From contig JAOZLU010000001.1 in the NCBI GenBank assembly GCA_029934695.1, positions 25,132 through 43,229 of the forward strand: DNA of 18,098 bases. The letters are read 5' to 3'. This document shows positions 1 to 7,953 of this stretch, piece after piece. Numbering within the stretch: the stretch's first letter is position 1; each line of letters starts with the position of its first letter. Source of the DNA: Desulfobacterales bacterium. Lineage in GTDB: Bacteria; Desulfobacterota; Desulfobacteria; Desulfobacterales; 4be13. The translations under genes were made by a program, and so were the position numbers. Under the pieces are notes generated by a model, which saw only the letters and a program-made list of their open reading frames with translations, was not told the DNA's origin and ran no database searches.

Positions 1-2386
1 TAAGCGAAGCAGGGGTGATTTTAAGGATAATTTCACTTTCCTTACTATCATCCAGCTCGTAATCTTCAATCAGATATATTCTCCACGTCCTAAGCACATT
101 TTTTCTCTGTTTTTTCAGACTCAGATAATCTTCCGGGCTGAAGAAAAGCTCCTTTCTGCTATTAGGCTTGGGAGTGAAATGAAATTTTTCTGACAGGGAA
201 TCAACTCCCTCATACCTTACCCTCTTATAATAAAACTGAGCCTCTTTCTTCCCATCTTCGGTTCTTATTGCAATGCCATAGAAGTTTTTATATTCATCTT
301 TAAGATAACCTCTCAGTTCCTTTTTCGGCTTTTTTCCTAAGGGATATCGAAACTGGTTTCTATCTTTTATATCGTCCGCTGGGATGGCATTCCAAAATGA
401 TTCTGTGAATGCGTTTTGCAGGGAAAAGTTTTCCACTGGCTTTACAGTGTAAAAATTCACATTGAGCTTTTCTGCGTTATAGAAATATCCCTTTTTCTTT
501 CTGCTTTTTTTCTTTTCCTTCAATTCATATATAGAATCCCCACATCTGAGTCTGTTTCTCATTTCGCTGATCTGCTCGGTTGACAGATTTATGAAGGCTG
601 TTCTTTTTTCTTTCTTGCTGGACAGGGGGTTTATGGCATCGCATTCATATCCGGCCTTTCGGCAGTTTTCATTAAATTTGTCTCTTACTTTAGGCTTGTC
701 AAATACTATACCAATTTTGTAAGGATCAAGGTTAGCTGTGACAGTTGCACTGTTAGCATCCGCTGGGCGCATATCATTAAAATTAATGGTATAGAGTTTA
801 TCTTGCACCAACACTATTTTCTCTTTTTGCCTAAGAGCAATGAGGGACTCTATGATATGTTTAAAGGGATTCCCCTCCATGCTGAGCAAAGGTATGTTAT
901 TGATATTTTTTCCATATTTATCAACAAATTGCACTTGAGATTCAGCTTTAAGGTCATCCTTGTTTTCAATTTTAAAATTCAACATCTTAGTCGTCACATT
1001 GCATGTATTAGTATTATCATCCCAGCGTATCGTCAGAAACTTCCAGTAAGGGGATTTGAAAAGTTTTTTCCTATCCTTATTTTCTTCAATTAAACTTTTT
1101 GATTTTCCTCCAATTTTAAATACACTTACCTTGGGATTGTCTTGCGTTATATCATTATCATCAATGCTAGTGATCTTGAGCATCTGTCCTTTGGTAATAC
1201 CAGGCTCATTGAATTTTATGCTACAAATTTTTGGCTCAGGAGTTATCTTCTCGTTAGTAGCCTTTACATCAGCTATTCCCTTATCATCAGCTTTCACCAC
1301 CTCAGATATTATTTCCTCTTCCTCAATTTTCGCTCCTGTGTCGTGAAATTCTTCTTTAGCATCGGAAGCTTTAGCTTTGGTGGCATGATAAGAGAAACGT
1401 ACTTCATTCACTTTTTTCAGATCAAGATCCTTACAACGAACCCCTTTCCAACCATCCTTTATAATAACTTCAATTCTGTGGCTGTCATCTCTAATAGTCG
1501 CGTCTTGGATAAATTTATCGCATAATTTAATCTCATCTTTTACATCTTGTATCACCTCTTTGAAAATATCATTTTCTAAAGGGAATGTTAAAAAAATTTT
1601 TCTGTCATCGCCAGAGACATTGGAACACGTTACATTTTTAATCCGTTCATCTTCAAATTTAATAACGACTGTTGAATCTTCTTCTGTAGAACATTTTGTT
1701 TTAGCAGTTTCCAAAGATTTTTTCTGTTCAAAAGTATAAACATGCGCTTCGTTAAGTTTGTAAATACCTTCTTTATATATGTCCTGTTTTCTATCAGGCT
1801 CATTCCCAGATAAACGCCAGTCACTATTTATAGTTATTTCAATCCCTCGTTTCTTGCCAAATGTCGGAAATGAATCAACAAATATTGCCTTGCTGATAAA
1901 TTTGTTATCAGACAGACTTTTCACCTGAGTTCTCAACGCACCCATTGCTTCAGAGCTAAAAGTACCAGCATTGTCTCCAGAACTTTTATCAATAATTTGA
2001 GGTCGCAAAAAAAGAGTTTTTGCGCTATTGGCATCCTCAATATAATAATATTCCACCTTCTTAATGTGGTTCTCATCAAAAATAAGAGTCTTGTCCTCAC
2101 ATGTAAACAGACTCTGTATCTGAGCGGCACAACTTGGAATAGAAGTAAAGCTTACAATGACAATGGCACAAGCAACAACAACACTAAAAACAGAAGCACA
2201 AAGTTTCATGATTATTTTCCTTTCTCGTTTATTCGGTTTTGGTTTTTCTCTGTTTATAACGCTTTTTGAGGAGGAATCCCGGCCTTTTTTTCGGGCCGGC
2301 CTGTTCAGGGATTTCTTCTTATTTCCGACCCGGATTCCATCGTCTCCCCGAGGGACTTTATAATCAGACTTTTTTCTACTCATCAT
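1..2386 (-). CDS. Large exported or membrane-anchored protein of unknown function, C-terminus outside window
   Basis: Reading the minus strand from 2386 gives an uninterrupted frame of 795 codons to base 1, so the stop lies outside the window. I recognise no domain. Two starts compete. ATG at 2386 is 11 nt after the preceding gene's stop, with an AGGA that overlaps that TAG stop, 9 nt before the ATG. It gives a 59-residue very basic tail (22 Lys/Arg) and then a hydrophobic segment at about residues 62-80. ATG at 2209 has its own AAGGA 8 nt upstream and starts with MKLCASVF, giving a classical signal peptide with likely cleavage after CAA. I prefer 2386 for its operon spacing; with that start the hydrophobic segment could be an N-in membrane anchor. 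The rest is hydrophilic and Lys-rich, with an acidic stretch at about residues 330-350. It probably belongs to the sub-operon with the ABC transporter (5121-7421) and the 906-residue protein. Confidence 0.75.
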   Translation of the reverse strand, partial: MMSRKKSDYKVPRGDDGIRVGNKKKSLNRPARKKGRDSSSKSVINREKPKPNKRERKIIMKLCASVFSVVVACAIVIVSFTSIPSCAAQIQSLFTCEDKTLIFDENHIKKVEYYYIEDANSAKTLFLRPQIIDKSSGDNAGTFSSEAMGALRTQVKSLSDNKFISKAIFVDSFPTFGKKRGIEITINSDWRLSGNEPDRKQDIYKEGIYKLNEAHVYTFEQKKSLETAKTKCSTEEDSTVVIKFEDERIKNVTCSNVSGDDRKIFLTFPLENDIFKEVIQDVKDEIKLCDKFIQDATIRDDSHRIEVIIKDGWKGVRCKDLDLKKVNEVRFSYHATKAKASDAKEEFHDTGAKIEEEEIISEVVKADDKGIADVKATNEKITPEPKICSIKFNEPGITKGQMLKITSIDDNDITQDNPKVSVFKIGGKSKSLIEENKDRKKLFKSPYWKFLTIRWDDNTNTCNVTTKMLNFKIENKDDLKAESQVQFVDKYGKNINNIPLLSMEGNPFKHIIESLIALRQKEKIVLVQDKLYTINFNDMRPADANSATVTANLDPYKIGIVFDKPKVRDKFNENCRKAGYECDAINPLSSKKEKRTAFINLSTEQISEMRNRLRCGDSIYELKEKKKSRKKKGYFYNAEKLNVNFYTVKPVENFSLQNAFTESFWNAIPADDIKDRNQFRYPLGKKPKKELRGYLKDEYKNFYGIAIRTEDGKKEAQFYYKRVRYEGVDSLSEKFHFTPKPNSRKELFFSPEDYLSLKKQRKNVLRTWRIYLIEDYELDDSKESEIILKITPASL
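2279..2299. other. GC-rich hairpin CCGGCC/GGCCGG
   Basis: The 6-bp arms CCGGCC (2279-2284) and GGCCGG (2294-2299) surround a 9-base T-rich loop on the plus strand. No T-run follows the stem on the transcribed strand, so it does not look like an intrinsic terminator. If translation starts at 2386 it lies inside the basic N-terminal tail of the partial gene. If translation starts at 2209 it lies in the leader, where it could affect expression. Confidence 0.4.
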
Positions 2387-2397
2387 TCACAGCTTTC

Positions 2398-5118
2398 CTA
2401 TCGGGCCACAAAAATGAGGTAAGCAGCGTCCCCCGGATCCAAAAACTTTTTACTGCAATCATAATTCTGGCTGACATGCAATGCCGGAAACATTGTTCTT
2501 TTGGGGGAATCCCCTGAAATATAGATATTCTTCCCCCGGATATCCCAGGAAAGCTGCCCCCTGTTGGAGCGAATATATGCAATCAGCGCCCTCACATCAT
2601 CAGAAGTGGGAAGTTGCCAGCGTTTTCCATCATCATCCAGGTTTCGAGCAATGCTCTGAGGTGTGGTTTCATTGTACTCAATCTTTTCATACAGATCAAG
2701 ATCATCAAAATATTTAAACGAAAAAGTCCTGGCACCAATCTCATAGCAATGCTGGCATACCGGAAGAACAGTTGTCGTCGTTATTATCGTTGCTGGAGTC
2801 GGAGGGATGCTGGTTGTGTCGTAAGGCATTATTGTTGTTGTCGCAGCTATCGTTGTCGTCGTTGATGACGATGTGGTTGTTGTTTCAGAAAGATCGTTAT
2901 ATTCCTCCTGAATCCCTGACCACACTCCATCCAGGCCCCGTTTCAAAGTTTCAAATTGTTTGGCTTTGAGGAATTCACCCGGGGTCACCTCTGTGTTCAG
3001 CCTCAGAACAACATAAGCAATAAAGTTGTTATTGATAACTGACGCATCATCCAAATATACAGACAGTGTGCTGTATTTTTTCGTCAGTTCAAATGTCTTC
3101 TCAGTTCTCTCAACAAAGATACCGTTTTCAACAGTTGTCTTGATGGTTTCGCTGACCAACTGATAACGGCTGTCAAGGGAAAAAAAGGTGTCAAACACAA
3201 GCTGGGCAATATGTTGAGGGGATGTCTGCCCCTTCTGGAGAAAGGCATTGCCAAAGCCATTAAGATGAAACCTGAAACTCTCATTGATCATTTTAATCAG
3301 TTCGCCTGTCATCGCTTCGACACATTTCTGGCAGGTGCTTACATCGCGAATATTTTGACTCGGGGCTTCCTCAGTGGTGACGGCGATCTTCCTGCAAATA
3401 TCAGAGGGGCCTCCCTGGGAACCCTCATAAATATTCTTGGCTTTCGTGTAAACATCTTCGATCCTTTTAAAATTATTCTGAATATTCCTTTCTGACTCTC
3501 GAATTGTTTCTTTATACGCACTGATATCGTTATCAATCCTACTGATCTGATGAATAAATCTGCCAAAAGCCTCCCCTCGCATTTTCGCAACATTGTCTCT
3601 GTCCTCCGCCATTTTACCATATTTTCTCCTGATCAGCTTCTCAACTTTGTCCTGAATACCGTTATCCTGGCTTATCTGGGCTATGAATTCCTGAAGCTGC
3701 CTCTCATCCAGAATGGGATAAAATTTGTAATATTTCCCTATCTGTTCCTGATCTTGAAAAACGGTTTCATCCTCCTGAGGCAAAGAATTTTCCTTGGGCA
3801 GATATTTTACATATTTAATAACAAAAAAAATTTTTCTCCCTTTTGATGAAAAGGGAATGACATCGTCTTTGGTCGGGTTGATGGAGATATACCCGCCACG
3901 AATCTGTTCAATCCAGTCATTCAGATGAGATTTGCCTGTTTCCCCGTCATATTCCAGCCGGGTTTCATTTCTTATAAAAATCTCACTCAGGTCCTCTATT
4001 GCCTGAACAATTGCCAGTCTCTCAATCTCCTTGTTATGGTCCAGGAAACTCTTGCGATGCCCCTTATACTGAAATCTGTAAACATAGAGACCGTATTCAG
4101 CATGGGCTTCAATATTGCTCTGGTAAATTTTTTTCTGAGCAATTTTGATTTTCCTCTTATCCTCTATGGAATCCCTGAGATTTTTGATCTTCTTTTTTGA
4201 CAAACTGATATTATTTTTAAACCCTCCGATCTCGCTTTTGATACGCTGCATGTCTCCCCTGAAATCACGAAGCTTCTGCAAAAGATCCAGAAGCAGGGTG
4301 TATTTCTTCTGGTATCTGCTCAGATTGAACTGCTGGGCGTGGTTGTCCATTTCCAAAAAAGACTCATACAGCGATTTAAGAATGTCAAAAGGCTCCTCAT
4401 CAATCTTGTTGACCTCTGTGATGCTTGTCCGCTCCTCTTCTATGTAAGGACTGATTTCCTGGGTGATAAAACTTAGGAATTCTTTTTTCTTTGTTTCAAT
4501 GTCCGATCTGGATTTGCCCGTATTTGTGAGTCTGGTTATCTCACGGATCAGATCCATTTTTTTGCCCAGATCTATCTGAAAATTCGGCTTCACATCTTCA
4601 ATTTTCCTTTTAAACTTTTCCTCAAAGGGCAGTTTTTCAGTCCGCATGAATTTGGGGCCGCGTACAGAAGCAACCGTTCTCTCTTTTTCAGAGACAGTGC
4701 GGGCCACATCTGCTTCCCGAATATCCTGAGATACTTCGTAAAGAATATATCTTTCGTCCTCCTTTCTGACTTTCCAGTGTGTCCTACTTCCGGAAAAAAT
4801 CAGCCTGTCCAGCCGATTCCGCTCCTTCATCCGATATCCGCTGATTTCAGAAACCTCGGGTATCATCCCCATGATCTTGAATCTCAGCACATCATCGGCT
4901 TTTTTCACCGCCCTCGGGGTATATATATCCCCCTTTAATTCATAAAAATATTTGCTGTTCCCCCGCTCATTGTACAAATAGGCATAAGGCTTGACAATTT
5001 CCAGATTCAGCATCCCGTCCTGTATCCAGAAAGACTCGGTGGCCATGGCAGCGCACGAAGAAAAGATGATCAGCAAAGACACAGTCACAACAATTTGTAC
5101 AGAAATCGTTTTTTTCAT
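2398..5118 (-). CDS. Secreted 906-residue coiled-coil protein with Thr-rich linker and small C-terminal domain
   Basis: The start is ATG 5118 (MKKTISVQ), 2 nt after the ABC transporter's TAA; GAGGGA in the end of that gene serves as the ribosome site. A longer in-frame start at 5232 would overlap the transporter by over 100 nt and bury the signal peptide. Residues 1-27 form a signal peptide, probably cut after AMA; SSC at 20-22 is a poor lipobox. Charged, helix-rich segments at about 265-335 and 500-560 look like coiled coils. Residues 574-600 hold several Cys. A Thr/Ser/Pro linker spans about 745-785. The last 120 residues contain WQLPTSDDVRALI and end in AYLIFVAR, resembling the DUF1566/Lcl C-terminal fold (WxLPT motif); this match is by eye only. 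The central 700 residues match nothing I know. Coupling to the transporter suggests a cargo or accessory protein, which is inference. Confidence 0.85.
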   Translation of the reverse strand: MKKTISVQIVVTVSLLIIFSSCAAMATESFWIQDGMLNLEIVKPYAYLYNERGNSKYFYELKGDIYTPRAVKKADDVLRFKIMGMIPEVSEISGYRMKERNRLDRLIFSGSRTHWKVRKEDERYILYEVSQDIREADVARTVSEKERTVASVRGPKFMRTEKLPFEEKFKRKIEDVKPNFQIDLGKKMDLIREITRLTNTGKSRSDIETKKKEFLSFITQEISPYIEEERTSITEVNKIDEEPFDILKSLYESFLEMDNHAQQFNLSRYQKKYTLLLDLLQKLRDFRGDMQRIKSEIGGFKNNISLSKKKIKNLRDSIEDKRKIKIAQKKIYQSNIEAHAEYGLYVYRFQYKGHRKSFLDHNKEIERLAIVQAIEDLSEIFIRNETRLEYDGETGKSHLNDWIEQIRGGYISINPTKDDVIPFSSKGRKIFFVIKYVKYLPKENSLPQEDETVFQDQEQIGKYYKFYPILDERQLQEFIAQISQDNGIQDKVEKLIRRKYGKMAEDRDNVAKMRGEAFGRFIHQISRIDNDISAYKETIRESERNIQNNFKRIEDVYTKAKNIYEGSQGGPSDICRKIAVTTEEAPSQNIRDVSTCQKCVEAMTGELIKMINESFRFHLNGFGNAFLQKGQTSPQHIAQLVFDTFFSLDSRYQLVSETIKTTVENGIFVERTEKTFELTKKYSTLSVYLDDASVINNNFIAYVVLRLNTEVTPGEFLKAKQFETLKRGLDGVWSGIQEEYNDLSETTTTSSSTTTTIAATTTIMPYDTTSIPPTPATIITTTTVLPVCQHCYEIGARTFSFKYFDDLDLYEKIEYNETTPQSIARNLDDDGKRWQLPTSDDVRALIAYIRSNRGQLSWDIRGKNIYISGDSPKRTMFPALHVSQNYDCSKKFLDPGDAAYLIFVAR

Positions 5119-5120
5119 TT

Positions 5121-7421
5121 TTACAAATCCCTCATCAGTCTGATCGGTTTTTTGCTGGTAAAATAATAAATCAGGGACAGGAAAAGCATCAGCAGAAGCA
5201 AATATGTTCCCCCATACACACAGGCCATCCACTCAAAGGGGATTTTCAAAGCCTCAGGCGGAATCACGGTATTCATGCTGCTGATATCTTTCCCCATGAT
5301 ATCCAAAAGGCTTCCCCGTTCCAGACGTTCATTGATCATCGGCTCAATGGCATATTTGTAAGCCGTGAGTGAAACCGCAAAAGTGAACAGGCTGACAATC
5401 AGGGCCTCAAGCAGATAAAAAATATAAAAAGACCCCTTTTCCATGCCATAAGCCAGGAAAACCCCGATTTCCTTCCGCTTCTTACGCATATTCCGGTAAA
5501 TCGTCACAAAAATGAACGACAGCAGAATGAGCGCAATGGCAAAGATGGACAAATTCACAAACACAACACTCTGCGCCCTGATCTCATTGATAATCTTGAT
5601 CTTGTTCAGCACCTTGAAAGCCTCATTGATATCAAAAATTCTGGTGCCCTCAATTTTGTTCTTGATCCTGACTGTATCATAAATATTTTCAGGATAAACA
5701 ATGATATAATGCAACTCAGGTTTCACCTCCAGCCCAAGTTTTTTGTAATAGCCCAGATAAAACTCCTCCCGCATCATCATTTTGCGGTTGAACGGCAGGG
5801 GCGTATCCACCTGGATCATCGGGATCATCTCCTCGGCCTGATCATTGAAATAATTGAATTTTATGAGTACCTCGTTCTGGTCTTCCCCATACCCGTACCG
5901 CGCGGCAGCATCCTTTCGGATAATCAGGCCCTTCCAGTTTTTGTCATCTGTGACAAACGGGGCATGGCTGTTCCCCAAAATTTCACGGATGGTGGGATCA
6001 TCTTTCCGGAATGTGCATGCATTGACCTGCAACTGCCTGCGGGTCAGGCCCATCATAGTCACTCTGGCATAGTAAATGGGCGTGACATAGCGGACACAGT
6101 CACGGAGCAGATCCTTTATCTCAAAGAAATGCTTTTCCTCCAACTCCCCTGCAATCCGCTCGCCGCCCATGACCTCAAGGGAGTTGATTCTCGGATCGGA
6201 CATCTTGAGTTCCAGATATTTATGGGAGGCATAGCTTATTTTTAGAATGGAAAGCAGAAACAGGATCACAAATGTCACAGACAGAAAGATCACACAGAAA
6301 TCCACCGTGGGCCGGCACACCCCTTTGAACATATCCCTGTACGCGTAAGACGAGTAATAACGGATCAGTTCCCCCATTGTGGCGTTTTTCTGACTCATAT
6401 TGAGCGGGCTGGCGCAGGTGTTCTCTTGGGGTTCCGGATTCACAGATGCACTGTCCGTATTTTCGGCAGAAGGCTCCTGCAAGTCCCCCGGGCGCTCTGA
6501 AATCTTCTCCGGGGAAGGAATATCAGCGGCCGAATGTCCCGAATTTTCAGAATCACCGGGCGCGGCACTGGCATCCCCCATCGTTTGGGAACTGTCATCC
6601 AAAAGGGCCATGATCGCGTTGGCATCCCTGGTTCTGTCTTCATTATCGTGGCATTGGATTTTCCCGGATTTGATGGTGATGATCTTCCGGGCATATTTTT
6701 GGATCAAATGGATATCATGGGATGCCCACACAAAGCTTATGATTCGGCTCTCCCTGCCTTCCCGTGCCAGCGCGGTTTCAAACTCATCCAGAATCTGTGA
6801 AGCCCTTTTATAGTCAATATTGCTGGTCAGCTCATCCCCGAAAATGATGGGGCAGTTTTTGAGCATGGCTCTCAGGATGGACACCCGCTGGGCCTGCCCT
6901 CCGGAAACCTCATTCACATAATGCCCCAACTGGCCCCCAATGCCAAGACCATCACACACTTTCAGGAGATCGTTGCTCTCGGAAAGGGTTTTGGAGCGGA
7001 TGATCAGCGGTGTCTTGATGTTATGCTCAATATTCAGATTGGGGTGAAGGTAATGTTCCTGGAACACATAACCGAACAGACGCCTTCTGAATGTCCGCTC
7101 ATCCATAAGCTCGACCTTATGGGTTCCATACCTTATTATATGGGGGCTTCCTGAACTGTCCCGGTATTCAATAAGGTAATTTTCATCCGGCAGATGGATT
7201 TCAATCTTAGGGGGGATCTGCGGCCTGGGGTTCTTGTCCCCGGTGTCCGGCTGATCAATAAGGCTGAGGATATTTAAAAGGGTACTTTTTCCCGATCCGG
7301 ACCAGCCAATTATGGCAATAATTCCCTCCAAGGGAATCTCAGCAGATTCGATATCCAGCACTCTGCTGCCATTGTACGTCTTGCAGATGTTCGTTAAAAC
7401 GATCTTCGCGTCCTGTGACAT
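5121..7421 (-). CDS. MacB-like ABC transporter, fused ATPase and FtsX-type permease
   Basis: ATG 7421 is preceded by GAGGAA 6-7 nt upstream. Residues 1-260 are an ABC ATPase: Walker A GWSGSGKST (39-47), Q-loop FQEH (Q121), signature VSGGQ (172-176), Walker B IIFGDE with E197, and H-loop H235 in WASHD. The stretch between Walker A and the Q-loop is about 30 residues longer than is usual for MacB/LolD ATPases. Residues 265-348 are a low-complexity acidic, Ser/Pro-rich linker. The permease has one membrane segment (about 374-395), a roughly 215-residue periplasmic domain, then three more segments (about 618-642, 666-690, 732-754). EIGVFLAYGMEKG at 651-663 is the FtsX/MacB cytoplasmic-loop motif. 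This is the four-helix MacB layout, which in the family uses ATP to move periplasmic substrates or lipoproteins by mechanotransmission. No MacA-like adaptor or TolC is in the window. It is tightly coupled to the next gene (2-nt gap). Confidence 0.93.
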   Translation of the reverse strand: MSQDAKIVLTNICKTYNGSRVLDIESAEIPLEGIIAIIGWSGSGKSTLLNILSLIDQPDTGDKNPRPQIPPKIEIHLPDENYLIEYRDSSGSPHIIRYGTHKVELMDERTFRRRLFGYVFQEHYLHPNLNIEHNIKTPLIIRSKTLSESNDLLKVCDGLGIGGQLGHYVNEVSGGQAQRVSILRAMLKNCPIIFGDELTSNIDYKRASQILDEFETALAREGRESRIISFVWASHDIHLIQKYARKIITIKSGKIQCHDNEDRTRDANAIMALLDDSSQTMGDASAAPGDSENSGHSAADIPSPEKISERPGDLQEPSAENTDSASVNPEPQENTCASPLNMSQKNATMGELIRYYSSYAYRDMFKGVCRPTVDFCVIFLSVTFVILFLLSILKISYASHKYLELKMSDPRINSLEVMGGERIAGELEEKHFFEIKDLLRDCVRYVTPIYYARVTMMGLTRRQLQVNACTFRKDDPTIREILGNSHAPFVTDDKNWKGLIIRKDAAARYGYGEDQNEVLIKFNYFNDQAEEMIPMIQVDTPLPFNRKMMMREEFYLGYYKKLGLEVKPELHYIIVYPENIYDTVRIKNKIEGTRIFDINEAFKVLNKIKIINEIRAQSVVFVNLSIFAIALILLSFIFVTIYRNMRKKRKEIGVFLAYGMEKGSFYIFYLLEALIVSLFTFAVSLTAYKYAIEPMINERLERGSLLDIMGKDISSMNTVIPPEALKIPFEWMACVYGGTYLLLLMLFLSLIYYFTSKKPIRLMRDL

Positions 7422-7579
7422 ATATGTTCCTCAGAATGAGCATTTTGGGTTTCAAATTGAGGGGATTCTTTCAATCCGGCACAACATAAAGCACTCTTTC
7501 AGCAAGCAACCCAAGCTTGAAAAGTCTTGGCGCATATTTTTCCATCCCGGATATCAGCGTTCCCGATGCGAAAATGAGA

Positions 7580-7608
7580 TGTATACCTCATATCCTGCTC
7601 TATTACAA
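7580..7608 (-). promoter_or_regulatory. Possible sigma70-type promoter for the transporter sub-operon
   Basis: On the minus strand TTGTAA (7608-7603) is followed by a 17-nt spacer and TATACA (7585-7580). Each box matches four of six consensus positions, and the spacing is ideal. It lies about 160 nt upstream of the ABC transporter start, inside a long spacer. Found by eye; such matches also occur by chance. Confidence 0.3.
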
Positions 7609-7710
7609 TAATAAAATCAGGCCAATCACATAAAATTTTGATATCACCATCTGTTCACCTATTTTTTTGAAAATCAATAAGTTAAATATTTAAACCTGTT
7701 TTAAAAACTT

Positions 7711-7744
7711 GGAGTGCGAAAATTAAGCAAAGCGGTTTTTTGCA
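7711..7744 (+). repeat. Palindromic repeat family, single arm (copy C)
   Basis: GGAGTGCGAAAATTAAGCAA followed by AGCGGTTTTTTGCA, a single arm of about 34 bp that matches the left arms of the two complete copies downstream. It is the most diverged copy (AGCAAAGCGG instead of AGCGAAGCGG). Confidence 0.75.
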
Positions 7745-7764
7745 ACCCCAATAATATTAGTAAA

Positions 7765-7846
7765 GGAGTGCGAAAATAGAGCGAAGCGGTTTTTCGCAGT
7801 GTGCGCCGGCAAAAAACCGTTCCGCTCCGCTCTATTTTTGTACTCC
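7765..7846. repeat. Palindromic repeat family, complete inverted repeat (copy A)
   Basis: The left arm 7765-7797 begins GGAGTGCGAAAATAGAGCGA. The right arm 7809-7846 is its imperfect reverse complement and ends TCTATTTTTGTACTCC. The right arm has a 5-base extension (AACGG when read as the left arm). The outer boundary extends as AAAGGAG/CTCCTTT. The whole unit could fold into a long stem. Confidence 0.8.
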
Positions 7847-7857
7847 TTTCCGGCAGC

Positions 7858-7953
7858 GGAGTGCGGAAATTGAGCGAAGCGGTTTTTCGCAGTGTGCAGA
7901 ACATTCGCCAGCAAAAAACCGTTCCGCTGCGCTCCACTTAATTTTTGCACTCC
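7858..7953. repeat. Palindromic repeat family, complete inverted repeat (copy B) abutting a stop codon
   Basis: The left arm 7858-7890 begins GGAGTGCGGAAATTGAGCGA. The right arm 7911-7953 ends CTTAATTTTTGCACTCC. It has the same organisation as the neighbouring complete copy, with a longer centre. Its right end touches the TAA stop (7956-7954) of the carboxypeptidase gene, so the repeat starts exactly where that gene ends. Confidence 0.8.

Larger units (their letters stand above)
7422..7953. other. 532-bp intergenic region, half of it repeats
   Basis: This is the longest gap between the minus-strand genes. The transporter-proximal part (7422-7710) is AT-rich and holds one possible promoter. 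The part next to the carboxypeptidase gene (7711-7953) is almost entirely copies of an inverted-repeat family. Short open frames of 75-78 codons on the minus strand simply read through these repeats and repeat phrases such as LRKTASLNFRTP in more than one frame, so I do not call them genes. Confidence 0.7.

Noticed and set aside
803..1525. Three plus-strand frames of 96-127 codons
   Set aside because: They lie opposite the uninterrupted minus-strand frame that covers 1-2386; hydrophobic antisense composition and no start signals.
2279..2299. Intrinsic terminator after the 906-residue protein gene
   Set aside because: The stem is GC-rich but has no T-run on the transcribed side and may lie in coding sequence of the next gene.
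2358..2367. TTATAATCAG, identical to the outer 10 bases of the MITE-like element's right end
   Set aside because: The match stops after ten bases, there is no second end and no target duplication; treated as coincidence.
5709..6245. 178-codon plus-strand frame opposite the ABC transporter gene
   Set aside because: Antisense shadow of a clearly coding gene with intact ABC and permease motifs.
7701..7950. Two overlapping minus-strand frames of 75-78 codons
   Set aside because: They read through the inverted repeats, repeating the same phrases in different frames, and have no plausible ribosome site.
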